From positions 1 through 17,209 of the forward strand of contig CACZSC010000152.1 in assembly GCA_902783755.1 (NCBI GenBank): a stretch of 17,209 bases of DNA. The letters are read 5' to 3'. The position numbers and the translations under genes are program-made. The notes beneath the pieces are model-generated. The model had not been told where the DNA came from, made no database searches, and was given only the letters and a program-made list of their open reading frames with translations. Below, one piece after another: positions 1-7,723 of the stretch (the stretch's first letter is position 1; each line of letters begins with the position of its first letter). This DNA is from an uncultured Ruminococcus sp. (GTDB lineage Bacteria > Bacillota > Clostridia > Oscillospirales > CAG-272).

Positions 1-1751
1 CGGCTCTCAGATCCATAGAGAGCTTCGGGATAGAGAAAGTGTTCTATTTCACCCATACGAACGTTTCGAAACAGGCAGTCATCAAGGCCTTCGAATCCGT
101 GACCAGAAACACGAAGTCCATAAAATGCGCGGTCATCGATGCGAAGACTTCCATATGCCCGAAGAAGGCGGCCTCGGTGAACGCCGAGGACTCGGCCTGC
201 TCACAGTGCGAGAAGGTCGGAAAGGGATCCGAACGGAACTCCGCGGTGCTTTCCTACCCGGAGCGGGAGAACAACGCCGTCGATGCGGTGCTTGACCTCG
301 ATACCAATGTCTACAGCTATTCATGCATAAGGGAGACCGCGGAAAAGCACGACGTTTGCCCGTACGAGCTTCTGCTCGATATCTCCGAGACGTGTCAGCT
401 CATAGTGTGCGACTACAACTACCTGACGGATCCGAGGATAAGGTTCAGAAGGTATTTCGGGAAGGATCCGGGAAGGTACGTCTTCCTCATAGACGAGGTA
501 CACAACCTGCCGGAAAGGATCCGGAACACGTATACGAACGGCATATCCTCATCCTTCCCGCAGCGCTGCAGGAGCGTGTACGCGAAAGCGGAGATCGCGG
601 ATCCCGCGATCGACGAGCTCCTTCTGAAGTACGGTCAGTTCATGAAGAAACTGGCGAAAGCCTGCACGGAGAACGAGATGCAGATCACGGAGAACGGAGA
701 GGAGATCTCCACCGGCTGCTACTCATCCCGGAGAATCCCGAAAGCGATGACGGAGATCCTGTCCTCCCTTCAGCTGAGGATGCGCGATGCAGCATTCTCC
801 TCAGCCGACCCCGCGGTGACGGAGGTCTGGAAGACTGCTGCGGATTTCGTTTTCTCGGCAGTCAACGCCGATGAACGCTTCAGGTTCTTCGCATACAGAA
901 AAGGCGACCGTGTCTACTCGAAGATCATATGTCTAGATCCTTCGGAGATCATAAAGGAGATAAACAGGCTCTCAGTCTCGTCCGTGATGTTCTCGGCGTC
1001 ACTGACGCCCCTTGAGTACTTCATGAGGCTGCTCGGCATCGAGTACAGCGGGACGCTGATCCTGGACTCCCCCTTCGACCCGTCGAATCTCAGCGTCCTC
1101 GCGTATACGGGCATGAACACCAGATACGAGGACCGGGAGAAGAACGCCCGGGAATGCGCTGAGATCATATACGACACCGTGTCGGCAAGACGCGGAAAGT
1201 ACATAATATACTTCCCTTCCTATGAGTACATGGGGATAGTCTCGAAGGCCTTCGCCGCAAGACACAGAGACTGCCCTGTGCTGATCCAGAAGGAGAACAT
1301 GACTCCCGAAGAGAAGGAGAAATTCCTGAAGGTCTTCAGGGGTGACAAGTACGAGAGCGTCACCGGGTTCTGCGTCCTCGGAGGCATGTATTCCGAGAGC
1401 ATAGACCTGGTGGGAGACAGCCTCATAGGGACCGTCATATTCGGGACCGGGATGCCCGTCCCGACCAGCGAGCGCAACCTGATGCAGGAATACTATGACA
1501 ACCTCTATGATGAGGGCCGCAACTACGCGTATATCTGCCCCGGCATAAACAAGGTGATACAGGCGGGAGGACGTGTCATAAGATCGGAGACGGACCGCGG
1601 CGTCGTAGTGCTTGTGGACGACAGATACCGTGATCCCAACCTCACTTCCCTGCTCGGAAACACCTGGAAGGATATACCGAAGGTGTCTTCGAGAGCCTCC
1701 CTCTCGCGCAAGCTCGGGGAGTTCTGGAGAGGTTCCGTAAAGGAAAACTGA
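1..1751 (+). CDS. XPD/DinG-type Fe-S ATP-dependent DNA helicase, 3' part (5' end outside window)
   Basis: Superfamily 2 helicase of the Rad3/XPD/DinG group, expected to unwind DNA 5'-to-3' using ATP. The frame is open from base 3, so the start and the Walker A motif lie upstream; the GTG at base 39 sits in the middle of a conserved stretch and is not a start. Visible parts: four cysteines typical of the [4Fe-4S] domain (codons at 156, 198, 207 and 357; the last in a VCPYE motif); the DYNYLTDP motif after it; the DEVH box (Walker B, motif II) at 492–503; an SASLTPLEYF motif near 990–1020; and the C-terminal QAGGRVIR motif VI at 1560–1583. The C-terminal helicase domain is complete and ends normally in TGA. 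Clostridial relatives often carry a nuclease-like N-terminal domain, which cannot be checked here. Family assignment is secure; DinG versus YoaA-like subtype is not. Confidence 0.9.
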   Translation, partial: ALRSIESFGIEKVFYFTHTNVSKQAVIKAFESVTRNTKSIKCAVIDAKTSICPKKAASVNAEDSACSQCEKVGKGSERNSAVLSYPERENNAVDAVLDLDTNVYSYSCIRETAEKHDVCPYELLLDISETCQLIVCDYNYLTDPRIRFRRYFGKDPGRYVFLIDEVHNLPERIRNTYTNGISSSFPQRCRSVYAKAEIADPAIDELLLKYGQFMKKLAKACTENEMQITENGEEISTGCYSSRRIPKAMTEILSSLQLRMRDAAFSSADPAVTEVWKTAADFVFSAVNADERFRFFAYRKGDRVYSKIICLDPSEIIKEINRLSVSSVMFSASLTPLEYFMRLLGIEYSGTLILDSPFDPSNLSVLAYTGMNTRYEDREKNARECAEIIYDTVSARRGKYIIYFPSYEYMGIVSKAFAARHRDCPVLIQKENMTPEEKEKFLKVFRGDKYESVTGFCVLGGMYSESIDLVGDSLIGTVIFGTGMPVPTSERNLMQEYYDNLYDEGRNYAYICPGINKVIQAGGRVIRSETDRGVVVLVDDRYRDPNLTSLLGNTWKDIPKVSSRASLSRKLGEFWRGSVKEN

Positions 1752-1845
1752 CGGATCTTGCCTGATTTTCAGGCGTTTCACGCCGGACACGCGGATTTTC
1801 CGGTCAAAATCGTGGGGATTTCGTATATTTTTTGAAATATTAGTG

Positions 1846-1874
1846 TTTACAAATGTAATACGTTATGATATAAT
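1846..1874 (+). promoter_or_regulatory. Sigma-A promoter for rpsO
   Basis: TTTACA at 1846–1851, a 17-base spacer and TATAAT at 1869–1874, with a TG one base before the -10 box (extended -10). This is near consensus. Transcription should begin at about 1881, giving an rpsO leader of roughly 100 nt. Confidence 0.85.
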
Positions 1875-1880
1875 GCCCCT

Positions 1881-1984
1881 GTTGCCTGATTCTAGGTTTT
1901 CGGATAAAGGCTGTTATAACAGCGTTTCACCCGCCGATTGCTTGGATGCAGGAATAAAAATACAATGGTGAAAGGATTAATACC
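1881..1984 (+). promoter_or_regulatory. rpsO 5' leader with hairpin and anti-Shine-Dalgarno pairing, candidate S15 autoregulatory element
   Basis: The leader contains a perfect 14-base palindrome, GCTGTTATAACAGC (1910–1923), able to form a 5–7 bp hairpin. One base later, TTTCACC (1925–1931) is exactly complementary to GGTGAAA (1967–1973), which overlaps the rpsO ribosome binding site GAAAGG. The two elements together could close the ribosome binding site. Known: S15 represses its own mRNA in several bacteria through structurally unrelated leaders. Inferred: this leader does the same. No Rfam model was tested. Confidence 0.45.
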
Positions 1985-2251
1985 ATGATCTCAAAGGAAA
2001 AGAAACAGGAAATCATCGAGACCTACAAGGTCCACGAAGGTGACACAGGCTCACCGGAAGTCCAGATCGCTATTCTCACCAACAGAATAGAGACCCTGAC
2101 AGCACATCTCAAGGAGAACCCGAAGGACCACCACAGCCGCAGAGGCCTTAACAAGATGGTCGGTCACAGACGTAACCTCCTCGGATATCTCAAGGACAAC
2201 GATATCGCACGTTACCGTGCCATCATCGAAAAACTCGGCCTGAGAAGATAA
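1985..2251 (+). CDS. rpsO: 30S ribosomal protein S15
   Basis: S15 is a primary 16S rRNA-binding protein of the small subunit that organises the central domain and contributes to an intersubunit bridge. The 88 residues match the family length (about 89). Recognisable segments include the N-terminal KVHEGDTGSPEVQIA, the helix around TNRIETLTAHLKENPKDHHS, the RRGLNKMVGHRRNLLGYL block that contacts rRNA, and a terminal IIEKLGLRR. ATG at 1985 follows GAAAGG with about 9 bases between. It has its own strong promoter and is followed by a hairpin terminator and then pnp, the same rpsO–pnp order seen in many bacteria. Nothing is unusual in the protein; regulation probably acts through the leader. Confidence 0.98.
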   Translation: MISKEKKQEIIETYKVHEGDTGSPEVQIAILTNRIETLTAHLKENPKDHHSRRGLNKMVGHRRNLLGYLKDNDIARYRAIIEKLGLRR

Positions 2252-2258
2252 GACACCG

Positions 2259-2311
2259 TTTCACCGCGGCGGTAATTTTTCCGTCGCGGTGAGATTTTGT
2301 TTCTTTCGTTT
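2259..2311 (+). terminator. Intrinsic terminator/attenuator between rpsO and pnp
   Basis: CACCGCGGCGG (2262–2272) pairs with CCGTCGCGGTG (2281–2291), 11 bp with one G·U, closed by an 8-base T-rich loop and extended by A-T pairs at the base. A T-rich but interrupted tract follows (2295–2311). The broken tract suggests that some transcription may read through into pnp. Confidence 0.75.
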
Positions 2312-2420
2312 ATCCACGCCACGGGTTAGCAGTTACATCTTTGCCTGACATTGGTCGGACACGGATTTAAATGCTGAGCCGGGCGGGTAAAAATACATAC
2401 AAAAGAAAGGTTTCAAGAAA
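2312..2420 (+). promoter_or_regulatory. pnp upstream leader region
   Basis: About 110 bases between the rpsO terminator and pnp. No convincing -35/-10 pair was found, so pnp may depend on read-through from rpsO or on a weak promoter. The segment shares two short words in the same order with the rpsO leader: TTGCCTGA (2341–2348; 1882–1889) and TAAAAATACA (2388–2397; 1955–1964). Each is followed by an AAAGG ribosome binding site. The significance is unknown. Confidence 0.35.
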
Positions 2421-4511
2421 ATGTTCGAAAACTACAAGACTTTTTCCTACGAACTCGCCGGCAGACCGCTCACGATTGAGAGCGGCAAGATGGCAGGACT
2501 TGCAAACGGTTCTGTTCTCGTAAGATACGGCGACACGGCGATCCTCGCCTGCGCAACGGCATCAGAAAGACCACGTGACGGGATCGACTTCCTCCCCCTG
2601 TCGATAGATTTCGAAGAAAGACTCTACGCAGTGGGCAGGATCCCCGGCTCATACCTCAAGAGAGAAGGCAGACCTTCAGAGAAGGCCATCCTCACCTCCC
2701 GCGTGATCGACAGACCCATCCGTCCCCTCTTCCCGAAGGATCTGAGGAACGACGTGGTCATTTCCCTGCTGGTCCTGGCAGTCGACCATGACTGCTCTCC
2801 CGAGATCGCCGCAATGATCGGTGCCTCCGTTGCTCTCTCCATTTCCGATATCCCGTGGAACGGACCTATCGGCGGCGTGTTCGTCGGACTCACTGAGGAA
2901 GAAGGCCTCATAATCAACCCGACAGCCGAACAGAGAGAAAGAAGCATTCTGGAACTGACGGTCGCAGGCACCGAGAAGAAGGTCGTTATGATCGAGGCCG
3001 GTGCAGCCGAAGTCCCGGACGACAAGATGTTCGAGGCAATCATGCTGGCCCACGAGGAGATCAAGAAAATCTGCGCGTTCATCAACAAGATAGTTGCCGA
3101 GATAGGCAAGCCCAAGTTCGATTATCCGTCCGCCGAGATAGATCCCGACCTCTTCGACAAAGTATATGACTTCTGCGCAGAGGACGTGAAACTGGCTCTC
3201 GACACCGACGACAAGAACGTCCGCGACGCAAGGATGGCTCCCATCACAGAGGCCGTGTACAACAACTTCGACGAAGGCAAGGACGAGATGCATCCCGTTC
3301 TCAACGAAGTACTGTACAAGATCCAGAAAAAGATCGTGCGCAGATGGCTCCTTGACGAGCAGAAGCGCGTTGACGGCAGAAGGATGGATCAGATCCGTCC
3401 TCTCGCTGCCGAGGTCCATCTCTTCGACAGAGACCATGGTTCAGGCATGTTCACCAGAGGCCAGACACAGGTGCTCACCATAGCTACCCTGGGTCCGATC
3501 TCCGAAGTCCAGATGCTTGACGGCATCTCCGAAGAGGAATCCAAGAGATATATGCACCACTACAACATGCCCGGTTATTCCACCGGTGAGGCAAAGGCTT
3601 CCAGATCTCCCGGAAGAAGAGAGATCGGACACGGAGCTCTCGCTGAGAGATCCCTTATCCCGGTACTTCCCTCCATCGAGGAATTCCCGTACGCCATCAG
3701 ATGCGTATCCGAAGTCATCTCCTCCAACGGCTCCACGTCACAGGCTTCAGTCTGCGGATCCACCCTCGCCCTCATGGACGCAGGTGTTCCGATCAAGGCT
3801 CCCGTTGCAGGTATCTCCTGCGGCCTGATCACAGAAGGCGACAGATGGATGACCATGGTTGACATCCAGGGCCTCGAGGACTTCTACGGCGACATGGACT
3901 TCAAAGTGGCAGGAACCCACGCGGGCATCACCTCCATCCAGATGGACCTCAAGATCGACGGACTCACTCCCGAGATAATCAAGGAAGCTCTCGCAGTCAC
4001 ACACAGAGGACGCGACTACATCATCGACGAGATCATCCTCAAGACCATCCCCGAGCCGAGACCGGAAGTTTCCGAGTACGCTCCCAAGATGATCTCCATG
4101 AAGATCCCGGTAGACAAGATCGCGGACGTCATCGGCAAGCAAGGAAAGGTCATCCAGGGCATCGTAGCCGACACAGGCGCGAAAGTGGATGTCGAGGACG
4201 ACGGTTCCGTATTCATCTCCTCGGTGGACAAGAATTCCATAGAGGCCGCAAGAAAGATGATCGAAGGCATCATCTTCGAGCCGGTACCCGGCGAGATCTA
4301 CGAAGGCGTAGTGACAAGGATCATACCGATCGGCGCATTCGTCGAGTTCGCATACAAGAAGGAAGGAATGGTCCATATCTCCAAGCTCGACAAGAAGCGC
4401 ACGGAGAAGGTCGAAGACGTGGTCAACGTCGGCGACAGAGTCAGAGTCAAATTCCTCGGCACGGACGAAAAAGGAAGACTCAATCTTTCCCGCAAGGACG
4501 CTCTCGACTGA
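2421..4511 (+). CDS. pnp: Polyribonucleotide nucleotidyltransferase (polynucleotide phosphorylase, PNPase)
   Basis: PNPase degrades RNA 3'-to-5' by phosphorolysis, releasing nucleoside diphosphates, and can add tails in reverse; it acts as a cytoplasmic homotrimer in mRNA turnover. The 696-residue protein has the complete family layout: first RNase PH domain with KREGRPSEKAILTSR and DRPIRPLFPKDLRND; an all-helical middle region; second RNase PH domain with RGQTQVL and the catalytic-site GDMDFKVAGT (about residues 490–499); a KH domain with GKQG (572–575); and a C-terminal S1 domain (about 624–693, EGVVTRIIPIGAFVEF). ATG at 2421 follows AAGAAAGG with about 10 bases between. It lies downstream of rpsO and is closed by a strong terminator. 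No truncation or odd residue was seen. Confidence 0.98.
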   Translation: MFENYKTFSYELAGRPLTIESGKMAGLANGSVLVRYGDTAILACATASERPRDGIDFLPLSIDFEERLYAVGRIPGSYLKREGRPSEKAILTSRVIDRPIRPLFPKDLRNDVVISLLVLAVDHDCSPEIAAMIGASVALSISDIPWNGPIGGVFVGLTEEEGLIINPTAEQRERSILELTVAGTEKKVVMIEAGAAEVPDDKMFEAIMLAHEEIKKICAFINKIVAEIGKPKFDYPSAEIDPDLFDKVYDFCAEDVKLALDTDDKNVRDARMAPITEAVYNNFDEGKDEMHPVLNEVLYKIQKKIVRRWLLDEQKRVDGRRMDQIRPLAAEVHLFDRDHGSGMFTRGQTQVLTIATLGPISEVQMLDGISEEESKRYMHHYNMPGYSTGEAKASRSPGRREIGHGALAERSLIPVLPSIEEFPYAIRCVSEVISSNGSTSQASVCGSTLALMDAGVPIKAPVAGISCGLITEGDRWMTMVDIQGLEDFYGDMDFKVAGTHAGITSIQMDLKIDGLTPEIIKEALAVTHRGRDYIIDEIILKTIPEPRPEVSEYAPKMISMKIPVDKIADVIGKQGKVIQGIVADTGAKVDVEDDGSVFISSVDKNSIEAARKMIEGIIFEPVPGEIYEGVVTRIIPIGAFVEFAYKKEGMVHISKLDKKRTEKVEDVVNVGDRVRVKFLGTDEKGRLNLSRKDALD

Positions 4512-4531
4512 TAACAGGCAAACACATATCC

Positions 4532-4565
4532 AAGCCCTCGAAAGAGGGCTTTCTTTTTGTCTTCG
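4532..4565 (+). terminator. Intrinsic terminator after pnp
   Basis: AAGCCCTC (4532–4539), a GAAA tetraloop and GAGGGCTT (4544–4551) form a perfect 8-bp stem, followed directly by a T-rich run (TTCTTTTTGTCTT). This is a classical Rho-independent terminator. Confidence 0.92.
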
Positions 4566-4568
4566 CAC

Positions 4569-4597
4569 TTGATTTGGCGGGCGGGATAACATATAAT
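4569..4597 (+). promoter_or_regulatory. Sigma-A promoter for the VanY-type gene
   Basis: TTGATT at 4569–4574, a 17-base spacer, and a perfect TATAAT at 4592–4597. The inferred start near 4604 leaves a short leader of about 30 nt before the GGAGG at 4623–4627. Confidence 0.8.
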
Positions 4598-4634
4598 AGA
4601 CAATGAGAAGAAATGCAGTTACGGAGGCTTGATT

Positions 4635-6290
4635 ATGGATAACAGGCAGGACCCGAAAAACAGAAAAATGTCTATCGACGATCTTCTGAACGAGGATCTT
4701 GACGATTTTGAATCATATCTCAACGGGATGGGCAAGAAAAGCACAGGCGCTTCCAAAAGCGACCGTGCTCAGGCTCCCTCATCCCAGAAGGCGCCTGCGG
4801 TCAGCAGCCCTGAAAGGACTCCTGTGACCCAGGAACAGGATTTTGTGGACTACAGGCCGGAAGACATCCATATCTCCGCAAGAGATCACCAGAACGGTCA
4901 GCCCATAAGACTCACCGCCGAGGAGAGAAAACGTATCGAACAGCAGCGCAGGGGCGAGACTAGAGGGACTGCCGCCCAGCCGGGCCAGGTCCCGCGGGAC
5001 AGTGAGAGCCCCAGGCAGAACAGACCTGCTCCCCGCCGTGAGATCAGTGATGCAGTTCCGGCCACGGTTGAGGAACCTGTGACCGCAGAGCCGGAAAGAA
5101 GGCTCTCTAAGAGAGAGATGAAACAGCTTGCCGAGGAGCAGGCCGAGCAGGAATACTACAAAGCCCTCGGCAACGAGCCTGACAAGAAGAAATACCTGAC
5201 GAAGGAAAGAAAGCGCAAGACCCGTATAAACGTCGGACTCATCATATTCCTTGTGATCATAGCTGCGGTAGTGACCATTTCCCTGCTGCACATGAAGAAC
5301 AATCCAATGGATCCTTACCAGCCGGAGGATACCAAATCCACGGTACCGGACACTACCGATACAAAGGATCAGGTGCCTGATACGCAGGATTCACAGGATA
5401 CGGAAGACACGAAGGACACTGAGGACACAACTCCCCCGGCGCCTGCAGAGACAGGGTTCGAGATAGAAGTCCCGGTAACGGACATCAGCCGCGGCGACCT
5501 CATACTTGTAAACTATGAAAACCCGTACTCGCGCACAGACGAGGTAGTCACCGTCAACGTCAGGGACAACAGAAAAGGCAATATCGCGGTATCCGCACTT
5601 GCGATCTCCGTGAGAGCTGAGATGCTTGAAGCCATGGAAGCCGCAGTGGCCGACATGACCGCCCAGGGATTCGTCGATTACCTCCTCGTGAACAGCGGAT
5701 ACAGGAACGTCGAGGACCAGCAGGCCGTATGGGACAGGTACATGGACCAGTACGGCGAGGAATACACGCGAGAATACGTAAACGTCCCGGGATACAGCGA
5801 GCACCACACCGGCCTCTGCGCGGACCTTACGTTCTATACACTTGAGGGGGCCACGATCCCGGTATCCGACCACCAGTTCGGAGCATGGCTCACCGAGCAC
5901 TGCACTGATTACGGCCTCATCCTGAGATATCCCGCCGGTAAGACTGATATAACCCATGTGGCCCACGAGCCCTGGCACTTCAGATATATTGGAAAAGTGC
6001 ACGCCATGATCTACAAGAACCTCGGCATGTGCCTCGAGGAATATCTGGAATACCTGAAACAGTTCACGGCCGACACAAAGCTGCTCCACGTGACCGCGGA
6101 AGGCGCCGTTTCGGAGACGGCTGCAGCGGATCTGTCTGCTGACCCCGAGGGATACTACGTATTCTATGTTCCTGTCGGCGACAGCGAGACAACGAGCATC
6201 AGGATACCCTTCGCTGAGGAAAAGGTCACATACGAAGTCTCCGGCAACAACAGGGACGGCTTCATCGTGACTGTGTCTGCTTCAAAGTAA
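4635..6290 (+). CDS. Membrane-anchored VanY-family D-alanyl-D-alanine carboxypeptidase
   Basis: A zinc D,D-carboxypeptidase of the VanY/M15B type, expected to remove the terminal D-Ala from peptidoglycan stem peptides outside the cell. ATG at 4635 is chosen because GGAGG (4623–4627) lies 7 bases before it; the TTG at 4629 would sit almost on that site. The 551 residues are: a charged, probably disordered cytoplasmic part (1–197); one membrane segment (about 198–220); a Thr/Asp/Lys/Pro-rich linker (about 222–275); a catalytic domain (about 329–477); and a roughly 70-residue C-terminal extension. Zinc and catalytic residues are visible: SEHHTG with H390, D397 of the CADL motif, and E445/H448 in EPWHF. 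Resistance to vancomycin cannot be inferred, because no vanHAX-type genes are present and housekeeping VanY-like enzymes are common in Clostridia. The long cytoplasmic part is unusual. It has its own promoter. Confidence 0.9.
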   Translation: MDNRQDPKNRKMSIDDLLNEDLDDFESYLNGMGKKSTGASKSDRAQAPSSQKAPAVSSPERTPVTQEQDFVDYRPEDIHISARDHQNGQPIRLTAEERKRIEQQRRGETRGTAAQPGQVPRDSESPRQNRPAPRREISDAVPATVEEPVTAEPERRLSKREMKQLAEEQAEQEYYKALGNEPDKKKYLTKERKRKTRINVGLIIFLVIIAAVVTISLLHMKNNPMDPYQPEDTKSTVPDTTDTKDQVPDTQDSQDTEDTKDTEDTTPPAPAETGFEIEVPVTDISRGDLILVNYENPYSRTDEVVTVNVRDNRKGNIAVSALAISVRAEMLEAMEAAVADMTAQGFVDYLLVNSGYRNVEDQQAVWDRYMDQYGEEYTREYVNVPGYSEHHTGLCADLTFYTLEGATIPVSDHQFGAWLTEHCTDYGLILRYPAGKTDITHVAHEPWHFRYIGKVHAMIYKNLGMCLEEYLEYLKQFTADTKLLHVTAEGAVSETAAADLSADPEGYYVFYVPVGDSETTSIRIPFAEEKVTYEVSGNNRDGFIVTVSASK

Positions 6291-6296
6291 AATTTC

Positions 6297-6316
6297 AGCG
6301 AAAAAACCGCTTTTTA
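6297..6316 (+). terminator. Possible weak terminator after the VanY-type gene
   Basis: AGCG (6297–6300) and CGCT (6308–6311) can form a 4-bp stem around an A-rich 7-base loop, followed by TTTT. The stem is too short to be convincing; partial termination at most. Confidence 0.25.
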
Positions 6317-6325
6317 TCAAAAAAC

Positions 6326-6400
6326 TGTCACATTTCCCTGCTATCATATCAGCGTAAACAAAAAACACGCTGTGTTGAGATCGGGAAAGGAAATGTGATA
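6326..6400 (+). promoter_or_regulatory. htrA upstream region: 12-bp inverted repeat reaching the ribosome binding site, inner hairpin, and an extended -10 promoter
   Basis: TCACATTTCC (6328–6337) is exactly complementary to GGAAATGTGA (6389–6398). Adding a G·U and a U-A pair extends this to 12 bp (6326–6337 with 6389–6400), covering the htrA Shine-Dalgarno sequence and the A of its ATG. Nested inside is CAGCGT (6350–6355) with ACGCTG (6367–6372). Between the arms lies TGCTATCAT (6339–6347), an extended -10 box without a recognisable -35. If RNA starts before 6326, the repeat would fold over the start site. If it starts near 6354, the arms could instead be protein-binding half-sites about six helical turns apart. 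The pairing is seen; the function is inference. Confidence 0.5.
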
Positions 6401-7710
6401 TGGATAACAACTACAACGGACAGAACAACGGATACAGCGGCGGATACACATATTCCGCCTACCAGAACGGCGACACGGGCATAAGCTACACACCGAGACA
6501 GGTGACGCAGAAGAAAGAGAAAAGCAATGTTCCGGTGGCCCTCATAGCCGTCATATGCGTGGCAACGGTACTTCTCTCCGGGATAATGGGGTTCGGAGGA
6601 GCCTATCTGGCAAACAGATTCAGCCCCGCAACAAAGGCGCAGCAGACCGTCCAGAATGACGCGAGAACAGTCGAAGATCCCGCGGTGATATACAAGACGG
6701 TGGAAGTGCAGACAGAAGGCGGAAGCACCGGCGGTGAAACGGGACTGACCTACAGCCAGGTAGTCGAGCTGGTCAAGGATTCCGTAGTTGAGATCACGAC
6801 CGAGCAGGCAGTCCAGAGCGCCTGGATACAGTACGTGCAGAAAGGCGCCGGCTCCGGAGTCATCATCTCCGAGGACGGGTATGTGATCACGAACGCGCAT
6901 GTCATCACCGGTGACAGCACTGCCCTGGCGGACAATATAACGGTAAGACTTACGGACAGCACCGAATATAAGGCAAAGGTCGTCGGGTACGATTCCGACG
7001 CGGATATCGCGATACTGAAGATAGACGCCACTGGACTCACGGCTGCCGTGATGGGAAACAGCGACAACCTCATAGTCGGTGAGGAAGTAATAGCGGTCGG
7101 CAATCCTCTCGGTACTCTCGGAGGAACCGTCACGAACGGTATCATAAGCGCTACGGAGAGAAGGATCTCCGTTGAAGGAAACATGATGACCCTGCTGCAG
7201 ACCAGCGCTCAGATCAGCCCGGGCAACTCGGGTGGCGGCCTGTTCAACATGAAGGGCGAGCTTATAGGGATCGTCAATGCAAAGCCTCTGGCCTCCGGAG
7301 TCGAGGGCATCGGGTTCGCGATCCCCGTCAAGGACGCTGTCAGCATCTCAGAACAGCTCCTTGAGTACGGATACGTCCGCGGCAAGCCCGACATCGGAGT
7401 GGGATTCGAGACTGTCTCCTCCACATATATGTCCTTCTTCTACAACATCAAGCCGGGCGTCTACGTCTCCTCCCTTGTGAAGGGATACAACGACGACGTG
7501 CTGAAGACGGGCGATAGAGTGGTGGCCGTCAACGAAAAGACTGTATCCTCGGGCAGCGACATCACGAATCTGGTCAAGGAGTCCTCCGTAGGAGACGTCA
7601 TAAAGTTCCAGGTGGAAAGAGACGGACGCATCCTGAGCGTGGACGTCACGGTCTACGAAGCTGTGCCGAATCCGGACAGCGATATATCATTCAACGAAAA
7701 CAACAACTGA
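6400..7710 (+). CDS. htrA: HtrA/DegP-type membrane-anchored serine protease with one PDZ domain
   Basis: A trypsin-like (S1C) protease that degrades or refolds damaged exported proteins at the outer face of the membrane. ATG at 6400 follows AAAGGAAA by 7–9 bases. The 436 residues are: an Asn/Gly/Tyr-rich cytoplasmic N-terminus (1–42); one membrane segment (about 43–66); a linker; a protease domain with a full catalytic triad, H167 (VITNAHVI), D202 (SDADIAILKI) and S277 (SPGNSGGGLF); a single divergent PDZ domain (about 335–425); and a short Asn-rich tail. Architecture and length fit Gram-positive HtrA proteins. It lies between the VanY-type gene and a two-component system; in Bacillus and Streptococcus htrA genes are controlled by such systems (CssRS, CiaRH), so control by the downstream pair is plausible but unproven. 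The upstream inverted repeat may regulate its translation or transcription. Confidence 0.95.
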   Translation: MDNNYNGQNNGYSGGYTYSAYQNGDTGISYTPRQVTQKKEKSNVPVALIAVICVATVLLSGIMGFGGAYLANRFSPATKAQQTVQNDARTVEDPAVIYKTVEVQTEGGSTGGETGLTYSQVVELVKDSVVEITTEQAVQSAWIQYVQKGAGSGVIISEDGYVITNAHVITGDSTALADNITVRLTDSTEYKAKVVGYDSDADIAILKIDATGLTAAVMGNSDNLIVGEEVIAVGNPLGTLGGTVTNGIISATERRISVEGNMMTLLQTSAQISPGNSGGGLFNMKGELIGIVNAKPLASGVEGIGFAIPVKDAVSISEQLLEYGYVRGKPDIGVGFETVSSTYMSFFYNIKPGVYVSSLVKGYNDDVLKTGDRVVAVNEKTVSSGSDITNLVKESSVGDVIKFQVERDGRILSVDVTVYEAVPNPDSDISFNENNN

Positions 7711-7723
7711 TTACACTGATCGT

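Noticed and set aside
39..41. GTG as the start of the helicase gene
   Set aside because: The frame is open back to base 3 and the upstream codons (LRSIESFGIEK) belong to the conserved helicase sequence; the true start is outside the window.
1760..1784. Terminator after the helicase gene
   Set aside because: Two small overlapping stems (GCCTG/CAGGC and GGCGT/ACGCC) exclude each other and no T-run follows.
999..1790. Long minus-strand open frame opposite the helicase gene
   Set aside because: Antisense shadow; the composition follows the complement of conserved helicase motifs and there is no ribosome binding site.
2299..2410. Pairing of the T-tract after rpsO with the A/G-rich pnp ribosome binding site (TTTCTTT/AAAGAAA)
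   Set aside because: Both are low-complexity tracts; a 7-base match is expected by chance.
2676..3437. Long minus-strand open frame opposite pnp
   Set aside because: Antisense shadow of a highly conserved gene, with no start signals.
4629..4631. TTG as the start of the VanY-type gene
   Set aside because: It lies 1 base after GGAGG; ATG at 4635 has proper spacing.
4635..6290. Vancomycin resistance determinant
   Set aside because: Only a VanY-type enzyme is present; no vanH, vanA/B or vanX-like gene is in the window, and the nearby two-component system sits next to htrA.
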